Positions 40,501 through 52,500 of a DNA stretch of 64,000 nucleotides are shown here, piece by piece (position 1 is the first letter of the stretch; the number at the start of each line of letters is the position of its first letter). The stretch is taken from NCBI GenBank assembly GCA_016165875.1, contig JABBOT010000004.1, positions 31,401,866-31,465,865 of the forward strand, in the 5' to 3' direction. The stretch is from Acanthopleura granulata. Its lineage: Eukaryota; Mollusca; Polyplacophora; Chitonida; Chitonidae. The notes beneath the pieces were generated by a model that was not told the DNA's origin, ran no database searches, and saw only the letters and a program-made list of their open reading frames with translations. The position numbers were made by a program, and so were the translations under genes.

Positions 40501-43500
40501 CATACATGTACACTTGATAAAGCAAACATGTAGATCCCCAGTCACCAGTGACATGCACGTATGTATAAATATACAAACTTTCTTTGTATTAATTTTTATT
40601 TATCAAACATATTAATCAATTTAGCCTAAAATTTTACTGTTTATTAAATGCCCCCGTTCTCCACCAGGAAAGAAAATCAAGAAACAGAAAGAAAAACAAA
40701 CATATATATGAAACTACCCATATTATACTTGTATTAGGCAAGCCTTCATGTATCACTATTTTCTTTTTAGGTCTATTCATTAATGTAGTGGTCAAATGGC
40801 TTAGATGTCACAGATGTCACAGCTGTGCATACATCTCGAGGACACACACCCTGGATCATGGCCTTGGACTTGGGGACAGTGGATAAGCTCAGCACCCATT
40901 TCTGATGACACCATACCTCAATCCTACTGACTGTCATCAGAGGAAGTACAACTCGTCAAATGAGAGGACAAGATGTATTACTGAGAGGACATTTGGGCAG
41001 TGGAAAGAGCGGTTTCACGTTCTGCACACAGAGGTAACAATGTGCTTTACGTTTGTCCCATGTAAAGGTTTACCTTGAATAAAAACATAATAAGGACACA
41101 ATATAACTGATGGAACAGCGAAAGAACATTTTCATTAACAGCCTTGAAGCTTTTAATGAGATTGTAAAGCAGAGCGGTATTACATATTAATGTACATGCA
41201 ATAATCAGCAATACACATTTAGATCTACAAAGTATTAAAATTTCTAAATGAAAGCATTCAGAGTTTCTTAAGTACTGAAATGATTGTTGTCACAATGTTG
41301 GAGTGTATTAATTCATACATGTCCATGTAAAACTCATCATTACATATTTCTTATTATTCCATATTTGTGGTATTCATGTATTTTCCTGTTTAAGTTAAAT
41401 ACACAAATACATGTAGGTTGGAAAAGGAAGTGCCTCTCAATATAACCTAATATAAGAAAATACAAGCATGTTAATCCTTATTGATTTTAAAAACATCTGT
41501 TATTGGCTCCCAAACAAATCTTCTTTTCAGATAAATGTACAGGTCTATAACAGCTTGAAACAAACTTTGTGTATTGAAGTACATACAAACATATACATGA
41601 ATTCCATAAGCATGGTCAATAGACAGCGTATTTACACAGTATGATGAAGTACAATTCTGTATACACCTGTAAATAACAGACTTAACAGAGAACTGCTAGA
41701 CCCATTTGTATTTACACACATATACACTCTTTTGGAAATGTAACGATTATTTTCTTTCAACTGACTATACAAAGGGAAATTAGTTATTTTACTCTGCTAG
41801 AAAAGAGAGCCTCCCACATGCCTAAAAATCAAATTTAATTCCACTGGTAATTACACGTGTACTTATAGCATAAATATTGTATTTAACATATACTACATGT
41901 ATAAGAATATGTAGTCAGTTTTTTTCAAATATGCCAGGTGTTGTACATTATTTGACATACATGTGTCACAGACGTGTTTATTTAACATCTATGGAGTTTA
42001 TTATACAAGCTATATTGTATAGAAGTACTGTCACAATCCTCTATTCAACAGTTATGTCCAGAGTTTGAATTTGCAGAAAAACACCCAGGTCCCACACCAA
42101 CATCCAAAAGATACTGCCCTGCAAAAGTTTTCATTTTTCTGCAAAATGAATACAAGTGACTCGTATAGTAGAAGTGGTTGTCAAAGTACTGCCCCAAAAT
42201 ACATGTAATTGTATTGTTTAGAGAAGTACATTGTATTTAACATACTGGTTTTGGTCACAGACATGAATGGTGTTTAACATACTAGTAACATGTATGTGCT
42301 TTGTGATGTGCCAACATCTTTTATTAAACTTGAGGCACATGGTCACTGGTTCAACTTGTACTAATTGACAGTTTATATATGATTTTTGGAAATCATATCT
42401 ATTTGATGCATTGCTAAATGACACTTCACAATCTTTCATTCTTGGGATTTAAAGTATACTTGATACATTATTACACTATCCAGGCATTCAATGTTCAGCA
42501 TGTAAGTATTTTCTGATTTTCTGTCATTTAATAATCTGGGAACAACTTGACATATTTACTTAAACAAATACAGGAACCATCTACATATATACATGTAAAT
42601 GTACTATAAAAATAAAAAACACGTTTCAGTGTTAGGAAAACTTTATCAATATCTTGCCAATTGTCTTTGGTTTCCTCCATTCATGAAGCTTGCTGCCGTT
42701 ATATAAGTGACATTTTTTGAATGTGATGTTTACCAGCCATCAAACAATCAATCAGCATATTTCATAACCAACTGAAAATAATTCTGAATTCAACTAAATT
42801 TATTCCAATAATAATGCAGTAGCACCTGTTGTATTTGCCACAAGTAGACTTGAAGGAACTGATACCACATCAGTCTCCAAAACATTGGTAACATCTTCAA
42901 ATGGTGAAGTCACTAGGTCTGAAGGCTGTGTCACGCCTTCTAAGCATGTAGTCAGCAGGTCTGAAGAATGAAACAGAGATGAAGAGGTTATTTTAAGTAA
43001 AATAAGCCTTTTACTGATTTACAGTGTTCTGATTTTTCACTACTGTCAATGACTTGCATCATGATTTATATAAAGATATTTCAATAATGTATTCAAGAAA
43101 AGCTCTGACTTTGTATTTAACACAATAGTAAGTATTTTCTATATATTCAAGTTTATTAGTTGTATGATAATTTAGGAGTATAGTCTTTACCGGGCATTAT
43201 TAGTGAATTATTGAACTACCTGTGCATTTTTCTCACTGTTCAAGACATATAGCAAAGATTTGAGGAAGTCTACCCAGTAGGGGGAAATTGTTGTTGTTGT
43301 CGTTTTTTTTAACCTGTTGTTTGATCTCATTTAAAACAAAATGTACACTATAGAAACATTGTAGGAGGTTTATATCAATGACATTTTCATTCTTATTTCA
43401 TATTTAATTGTGTGTATAGCGTTCACATCTATTCAAAGATGTCAGTGATGGCATAACAAAATGTAGGTCAATTAGTTCATAAATATTCATGCCGTAGGTG

Positions 43501-46500
43501 TGCTTATAAATTACACATCATTGCTGTCTGAATGCTTGCAACATTGGTGTAATCATATTGGATTCCTCCTTAAATACATAATTGTTGGGTCCTATGAATA
43601 AAAGGGTCCTCTGGAACAGATGTATTCCTGTGCCTATCCTATTTGCACTCGGCAGCTGGGTGAATGTACATGTAAATATCTGATATGTCGAGAAAGTTTT
43701 ACAATGAACACATATATATGAGCCCACTCGAACTGTCTTTGATATTTTGAGACAGACCTATCAGTAAGTCACCGGGATGCGCACGAGAAACACGGATTTA
43801 TGCATGTGCCTGAGGAATCATAAATTCTTCACACAAGTCCAACGTACCTTGAGAAACGATGGTTTCAAAACCCTCATTATGTCCGCTGAAAGATGCCATG
43901 TCTTTCAGAGCTGAGATCACTTTCTGCATGGTTGGGCTGTTGTCACATGACTGGTCTGCTGGTCCTGCCCCTTGTCCTCTTCACTGAGTGCTGTACATAT
44001 GCTTGGATGTTTGCTGGATATTTTTCCACTTGCCATGAAATGGCTTACTAGTACGTACAGCACAGCCAAGAGAATTGCTATACTCCACTTCCACTTGATT
44101 AAAACTTTGATTCCGCTCTTGTTTCAATTTTACGATTAGTAGGATCTCCATTTTAGCTTGCTGCATACGACAAACAATAACAAAACGGTGGAGTGTAGGA
44201 GACAGGGCACTCGCGATGACGCGATGATAGCACAATTAACTAATACGTACTTCAAATGACATTTCAGCAATGGTGTTGAATGCCAGTGTCAGCTAATCGC
44301 CTATTAGGCTTTTAATCCTAGGTTAACGCTAACTCTGTGTAATATTTAATCACCGTACGGACAACCGGCCCCAATACTTTCGGTATTATGGGGTGATTGT
44401 AGTTCCTTCCCTGGACCACTACATGCCCTTTTGCAACACAGACCCCTTGCTTAAATGCATGCTGTCAAGATTATCACGTGGCCTTAGTTCATGTACTTAT
44501 CCAAAGTTCATATGATGAATGAATAACTGTCTTGTGTCAGTTCAAATTTATACATGTGCATGTACTTTGAAACTGTCAAAAAAATTTGTATTCACTTAAG
44601 TATTTCAAAATTTACCACAGAAAATTAAATTTGTTCAAGTAGTAGTATTATATTATCAACTATATATTTCTGCGATCAAAAATCATTCACCTGCTCAGTT
44701 CTGATGCCTTCTGTGGAATTGTGCAGATGACTTTATTTCATCAGGGTGTTTACTTTGCAGATTGCCAAGTAGCACTGGAGGGCCTGGTTACACCTTACCT
44801 GCATTCGCTCTTCAGCTGTTAGTGTGTGATTCACAGGGCGGCATGGTCTCTTGATCATTCGATACACTCGCTTATTCTAAAAAGTAAAACAAAAATGGAT
44901 CTTTAACACCATCTTATTACAGGTATCAAGGGCATAAAGACGTGATTTCAGAACCTCAAGATACACCTATCAGTGTCCATTTTCAGTATGTTCCTGGGCC
45001 AACTGTAGGTAGGTACTTGTATGCACCTTCAGTTTAAAATCTCCAAGCATTCTGAAAGCATAGTGTTAACAACATGAAAATGCAGTCTGCACACATAAAC
45101 TGGACACAAATCTGAAATATCTTTGTTGCCAATAGCCATCTTAAATAGGCTTGTAAAACAATAGTAGGTGCAAATGTAAGCTCAGTTAATAGGCTGTAAA
45201 CAGCTTTAAAGACAGAGAATATGAAGCTTTACAAACACTGGCACAACTCTGTAAAGTCTGAAGCAATTAGCAATCATCATCAGGGAATACATTGAAAAGA
45301 TATGATTTCCTGCACTGATATATCGAGACCAGAGAAAATACTGGCTCGATTGTCACTCGAACGCACAACTTAGGGTGAAGTCATGAGTTCAAATCCCAAT
45401 CAAGCCAGTATTTTCATTGGTCTCGATATATCAATGTAGGAAATCATATCTATTCTGTAAAGTCTTTTTCCACAGGAATCTATTTGTGATAAGCTTCTGG
45501 TTCAATGGTTGAAAGCTCTTAGTGAAGCCATTATGTAATTTCAATGTTAATGCCAAAAATTTTACCAGCAGATAGACAGACAAATGGGCAATGCCTTACC
45601 ATAACAAGTCCCATCCTTAACAATGAATGTGTAGTTTTTTTCTTTTGATTTCAAATCTTGTGAGATTATATTTTACAAATAACATACATGGTTTGCATGT
45701 AAGCTACCAGAGGTTCATAAACAACAACAACATGCTATGTGCAGGATTTGTGAAGGTTTTGTTACGAAGATTGTGGTACCTCTGATAAATGAGATAACAC
45801 AGACAGATAAATAAATTGTACTGTAGGTGTCAGTTTATTAACAATACCAGCTGACCAACACAATAGTTATACATATAAATTCTTCCACTTCATATACAGT
45901 TCTAGTGGGTTCAATATTTGAAATTATAAATAGCCAAAAGAGCTACAGCTTTATGAACATGTAGATGACTACAGCTGTGTTATATAACAGAGCCGTTCTG
46001 TGATGTGGAACTAAGGTATTAACAATCACCAAATGCTACTATGGTGTTGCTGTTATTGCCAATGGAGATCATTCATGCTAGCAGCATGGGTTAGGAATGC
46101 ACAGCAGGGAACTTCCTTCAAACTTTGGTCAACAAATCTTTTTAGAAATCAAATTTTTTAGAAAAATATAGGACAAACAAACAGAATATAGGACATATTT
46201 CAAGAATTTGCAGTAGGTTACAATGTAGGAGGCCAAGATAAAGAGGCCTTTTCATGATTAAGTTTTTTACTATTCCAGCCCAACAGGTGAGATTCAGGGG
46301 TTTCCTAGATCCTGGAAGCACTGTGCTTCAGGTGATTTCTGGAGACTAAAATTGCACCTCTTACTTGCTGAGGCAGCTAAAATAATATTCCAGTCCAACA
46401 GACGAGGGTCCATTAGCCACCTAGGCCCTGGAAGTTCTCCCACTGTAGCTAGCCAGAGAAGTGTTTTAGATGATTTCTTGGGACTAACATTACAACTCGT

Positions 46501-49500
46501 AATGGCTGGGGCGACAAAAATATTATCCCAATGCAAAAGACAATCAAAAGGCCCCAGAAGCACTGCAATTTCCACTAAGAAGAGACGTGTTTTAAATGAT
46601 TTCTAATCACAACAATTCACACAGTATACGCCCAAACAAATATGTTCGTTTGAAACGTATAAGCAAATACCAGCAGCATTGTGATGAGTATAAACTGCAA
46701 GGGAATACTTCATTGGTTTTCATGAAAAGTAGCCCACACATAAAACAAAGTGTTTGGAAAGAGATGGTTTCCAAAATATGTTTATGTAAATTACAGTTCT
46801 CATTCTGTTGCAAGGTTCTGGGGTGGGGGCACTGATTATCATGGCAGCCACTGAAGTATATTCTCTGTTGTTCATCGTCACCTCTGTTTGTAACCTCTGT
46901 GTCTATGTATCCACCAAAAAATGAAAATGGACACATAAGTCTCAACACACCAGCATCTGCGTATCTCTATATCAGCCAAAAATTAAAACTGTATATGGAA
47001 AATAATTTGAGTCGTAGCCCTGACAACATGAAATAATATCTATTTATCAAGTACTATATGTATGATAATCACAAAGAATTAAAATTCAAAATGGAAAATA
47101 ATCAGAGTTGTAGCCAGGACATATCATCATCATCTAGTCATATCTATTAATACACCATACATGTACACTGGGAAAATCATGATGTACTTACCATGGCTAT
47201 TACAGAAATGGAACAAATGTGAGTTGTGATTCATCGTTATGTCTGTATCTATGCATCCACCAAAAATTAAAACTTCCTATGCAAAACAACTGGAGTTGTC
47301 GTATCTGTTTATGAAGTATATGTAAGGATAAGGGCCATCTGGTTATTCTGGCAAGGATGAAACTTGACAAATGTGAGCCATGACATACTGTCTTTTCTGT
47401 ATCTAAGTATCCAACAAGAATTAAAACTAAATATGGTTCAGACACAAAGTTCATACTCTTTCATAGTATGCAGGAGAAATGGCAATCTTGTAACCAGAGC
47501 AACCGCAGAAACGGACAAATGTAAGCCATGACACACCACCAAAAATTAAAACCGTAAGTGGAAAACAGCTCAAGATATAGCCTGGAAACAAATAAGGATG
47601 GACAGACAAATGGACACAGACAAAATCCACCATTACTGGCGGGCATATAAAAAGTTACAACTCTTACTGGGTAAGGCAAAGAAAATGCTATCCCAGCCAC
47701 GCAGGCAAGGGTCCTGGGGCCTCCTAGGCACGGGAAGCTCTGCTATTTCAGCTGGCCATAGAGTTGCAGACGATTTCTTGTAGCAATAAAATTAAAACTA
47801 TTGCTGAATGAAGCAGTAAAACTACAATCCCAGTCCAACAAACTTGGTCCAGGGCATAGGAAGGTTTTGGGGTTTGTTACATTTTCACTCAAATATAGGA
47901 CAAAAAAATATGGGAAATATTGGACAATTCACAGAAATATAGGAATATAGGATTTATAGGACAGCCCTGGCCCCTGCCAAGACAACGTATGTTGTAGGGA
48001 TAGGAAATGTACTTAGCCAAGTGCTACCCAGCGGTAAGTATGCTTTATGAAACCTGGCCCTGCTAATGTAGAAGAGTATCCTCTTTGGCCCCTATTACAG
48101 TGTAAGTGTAAATCCTTCCCACCGAGAGCATCTTGGATCTTGAGACTTCCTTAAAGGCAAAGAAAACTCAAATGAAAGTGCATGAAAATTTATTTGTAGA
48201 TGTAGTTTGGTCCACCTCTTGGTATATTTTGTCTTCATGTAATAATGTTATAATTTCTTTATGACAATGCTACACATGTGTAATAAATATATTTGCACTA
48301 TAATTTGGTCTTTTCATCTAACAAATATGTTCAACCTGGATTTTTATCATGTTTATACTTTCAATATATTAATAAATATTATCACAATTCAGATTATACA
48401 ATGCATATGTTTGAATATAAACAACTAATTCACATTCAAAAACATTTATTACACATGCATCACATCCTTATTTAGAACATTATTAAGCAAAGAGTATGTA
48501 TACCAAGACATGGTCCTAAAAAACTACCTAGCAAAAATATTTTCTCCTGAGACAGAAAATCAAAATAAATATTAAAGACTATATCTGCAAATAAACTTTC
48601 ATGCTATTTCATCTGATTTTGGTATCGTTTTTATGTTTCTTCTCCTTTAACAGAAAAGGTAATTAAGGTACACATGCTCATCCAGTTGTATTAGGAAATC
48701 GCTTGCTGTCGACTAATAAGGGTGCAACATGGCTTGAATGGCTTGATCTGCATGACAGAAATCACCACATATGTCCAGGATTATATATCATAGGACTGTT
48801 CCCTCCTTATCACATAAGTCTAAACATTTGATGTTTGAGCTTAATTTAAGATATCAAAGCTTGATTTGAAATTTTACTGGGAACTCGACCAGTAATAGTT
48901 TTTCATCAATGTACACACCCCCTTCCATATGTGGTGTACTTAGTTCCAAATATATTGTTATGTAACACTTGATACCCCATGCACATAGTAGAATATGTCT
49001 TAACAGTGCCAAAAACATTTGTCAATATGACAGCTCTGCCGAGAAAAAAAACACAACTCGATGCAGGTGCTATCATCAGTTAGTGCCTCCCCTAAGCAAA
49101 GAAGTAATTAACTGTTACTGCATGAAACTATGAATTCTCCATGTACTTGTAGCTCTACCGGTAGATCTGGTGCCTAGCCAATGACCTTGAACAACAGTAA
49201 TACAGAGATTGGTACCAAAGTAAGCAAGTATGAAGCTCAGGAAGCAACTTGTTCTCAATAATGCATGCTTCCAACCTGTTCTACAGGACATTATAAATAC
49301 ATAAATGTTCCCATGGGGTTAAGTTGCAAACCAAACCATGTGAAACTTTTGGCCATTTGGAAGATGTTTTTACTCATTCTTTTGTTTTATTTGGGTTTTT
49401 TATTTTGCTTTCCTTTTCCTTTTTTAGGATAAAGCAGATCTGCAGTTTCATTGTATACTGGTCTTATGAGTTAATAAAGCTTGACACTGAACCTTTCATT

Positions 49501-52500
49501 CAATGCAGATCTATCAATTTCATTATCAGTGTATGTCATGACAAAAAAGGACCTGATATACAAATTACCATCTTTGCACAAAAATCTAAGAAGCACATGT
49601 ATGATTGTGTTTGAATGAATTTAAGATAAACTTATATAGCTTCAGATTCAAATGCCATTTTTTGTAACTGTACCCTGGTTTTTTACAGTTACCTCTTTGC
49701 ATTTGAACAAATTTTTTTACAATAGCAAGAAGAGTTCTAAATATTTTTCAGTATGACTACTTCAAATGTTGGGGAGAAAAGTTCATATTTTACATGATGC
49801 AATTTAGATAAGAGTACAGAGGTCCCGAGTTCTACTGCTATATATAATTTTCTATTATCAATCTGTACATCTGTGTACCAGGTAGAGGGCATGAACTTAG
49901 AAAGATCATACAAAAGCTGACCTACTAGTAAGGAAGAACTTCTGATAAAGACTGGATGTGGTATCTGTGGGTAACCATAAGCCCATGTGCCCTGGGTTAG
50001 AGACCATTGTTAAGTACTTTGGGGACGTTGTATCAATGTATGCTGCTGAAGGCTGTATCTAGACCCAATGGGGTCTTGGTCGAGCGAAAGAGCAGGAACA
50101 AGTGTGTTTACATATGGACCAAAATACACTGCAGTAGGGTACAGGAAGCCACCAGACAACACCTGGTTTTCAAATAGGCTAAGCCATGATACTGTTATCA
50201 GGTGCAAATAAAACCTATGTACCAGTTCCCAAACATACAAAGGGGGAAAGTGTGTGCTTACATGTACTTTGATGAAAGCAGTACATTAAATCATCAACAT
50301 TTACAAGTCACCAAGTAATCAAGATTTGCTCTTTCTTTTCCTATTCCTGCTACTTCGTGGCAACTACATGTAATCCTAACACTCTAGGGCAACTATTCCA
50401 AGAGGGATTTATTACAAGCATTTGTCATGCATTTCATTTAGCACAACATATGTAATTGATTTCTAATACATCCTACACCTTTTAATTAACCCTAACCAAA
50501 TGATAAATCATCTAAAAATCATTCTTTTTAGTTAAAGTAAAAGGCAGTACATGTTGTCTTACATTTAAGTTTGCCAAACAGGTTGGACAATATTATATTA
50601 ATTTCAATTAAGTATTTTTTCTAACAGCTACTTTGGCAGTGGAAATCAGCATCTGACTATGCTCTGTCGATGAGCTGGAAAAGGCCACTGTGTATGGGAT
50701 GTGAAGCAAATTTTCCAAGCGCGGCAAACTCTTAACACTTGCTACTGTAGTAAGCTGCCATGGTTGTGGTGGAAACTTATGTATATCTGTAAATTTATGA
50801 CATGAAATGATCAAGAAACTTACTCCTGCCATAACACAATGATCACTCATGTACTTGTTATAATTAAACATATTAAAACAGTATCCTGTCTCTACACTAT
50901 TACACTGACAGTCAACTCAGAACATTTACATCACAGCTTATAAACAGCTGATGTTTCGTAGCTCTCTGATTAGCCAATCTTTTATAAGCTTAAAAACATG
51001 GGCGGCTTCAGATCCCCAGTCTGTGGCAAAACACACCACTTCAAACAAAGATAATTCAGCAACCCATTCATACAATTCAAACAGTTTCTTTTTTGCATTC
51101 AAGAGAGAATTCTGCAAACTAAAACTGGAGGGTACTCTGAGAGCGCAAAGTCTTCACCCTATATAGTTGCAGTACAAAAGCCCATGATGCAGTGTTCCCA
51201 CAAAGGGACAATACTCTGCCAAGCGCTACTACATCGCAGTAAAAATATGCATATGGCTATCTATCAAATCAGCTAAGGGTAATGGAAACCAAAGGCACCC
51301 TCCCCATCCTCCTAACCTCTCGCTACCTCAAGCTCTTCATCCAAGAGCAAAATTTTGACAAATAATAGTGGTCAAGTTTCCATTGCCCTTGGCCACATAC
51401 AAGGCAACCCTCCTGACTTAAAGCTGCAGTCAACCCTATGAGAGTTCAGTTCTATTCTGTGATTATCATCCATATTGGTCATTGTCCTATTGCCTGCAGC
51501 GAGAGCAATACTTTAATGGAGTGACCCATCACCAGAGACCTTTTATTTGTTTGGACCATCAGCTCACTTTATCATACATTCACTTGAACAACTGAAAATT
51601 TTCAATGACATCAAGGCTGACTTATAGTTACATGGTACATTACAAGGCAGTGAATGGCAACAAAACAAAAGCAACCTTACTTAACATGTACCAACCGCTT
51701 CTATCCTAATGAATAAATACATTAATGAAAAGTCCATCAGACATGGAATACTCTTAACAACTGGTGTACTCCCTCCATTCTATTGATTCAATCACCAAAA
51801 CCATAGACCCTTTTCACATAACACTGACATGGCTGTGTTCCTTGATAATTTGCCTTCACACTTGTGTATGATATACATATAGGTGGTCAAGTCTTGATAC
51901 TCTAAAACACAAACATCTTTTTCACTTCTCACCCCATTCTTACCACTAATAACCAATAACCAGCATTCTTTCTGAGTATTCCATGTCTACTGGACTTCGT
52001 GGTGTGACGTCTGTATGCAGTACCTGTCAGTATATTAAAAATGAATACAGACATATACAAGTACGTATATATATTACTATGGAAGTCAGATCAAGCCTAT
52101 TTTCTGCTTTCAGGATAATAAATGGAATCACAAAAAGTACAAAATTTACTGTATGACATTACAGTTAAATTTACGGGATGGGTCTACCTTCAGGGATGCA
52201 ATGTGCAGGGAGGCAATTTGCCAATATCGCATGAGGCTTTCTACTATTGGCCACTGTACATGATCTTGGTGATCTCATCATGAACTTCAATAGACTGCCC
52301 TTCCTTCAAGGCAATTTCTATCATATAACTCAAATAATCATATTACTGGTGCCTGCCCATGCCACTGTCCACAGGGGAAATATTTGGCATAAATTTCCTC
52401 TTTACAAAGAGGTGACTATAATGGCAGACAGGTTCAGAAACAGGGAGCTGAAAGATTACAGTTTACAGTTTCTCCAGTTGTGTTGCACCTTAATATGCAA

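Larger units (their letters stand above)
39255..44332. mobile_element. PIF/Harbinger DNA transposon (about 5.1 kb)
   Basis: Two genes typical of this superfamily, a HARBI1-like DDE transposase (+) and a Myb/SANT-like protein (-), lie convergently between imperfect terminal inverted repeats. The left end reads TTAGCACTAACCCATGG then TTAAATGACGCTAAT. The reverse complement of the right end reads TTAGCGTTAACCTAGG then ATTAAAAGCCTAAT. The exact outer limits and target duplication are unclear: TTA is present at the left border and TAA at the right, but as part of the inverted repeat. It is inserted in IPPK intron 2. Confidence 0.75.
37800..44798 (-). other. IPPK intron 2 (7.0 kb), mostly mobile DNA
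   Basis: Over 70% of this intron is a PIF/Harbinger element (39255-44332); a SINE and a 33-bp minisatellite occupy 38219-38561. Exons 2 and 3 flank it with normal splice sites. Confidence 0.7.

Noticed and set aside
39255..44332. A clean 3-bp TTA/TAA target duplication for the Harbinger element
   Set aside because: The TTA and TAA at the borders are reverse complements and so belong to the inverted repeat; the bases outside (CGA and CTC) do not match.
46294..47783. Several 60-113-codon ORFs on both strands
   Set aside because: They follow the diverged tandem repeats and show repeated peptide wording.
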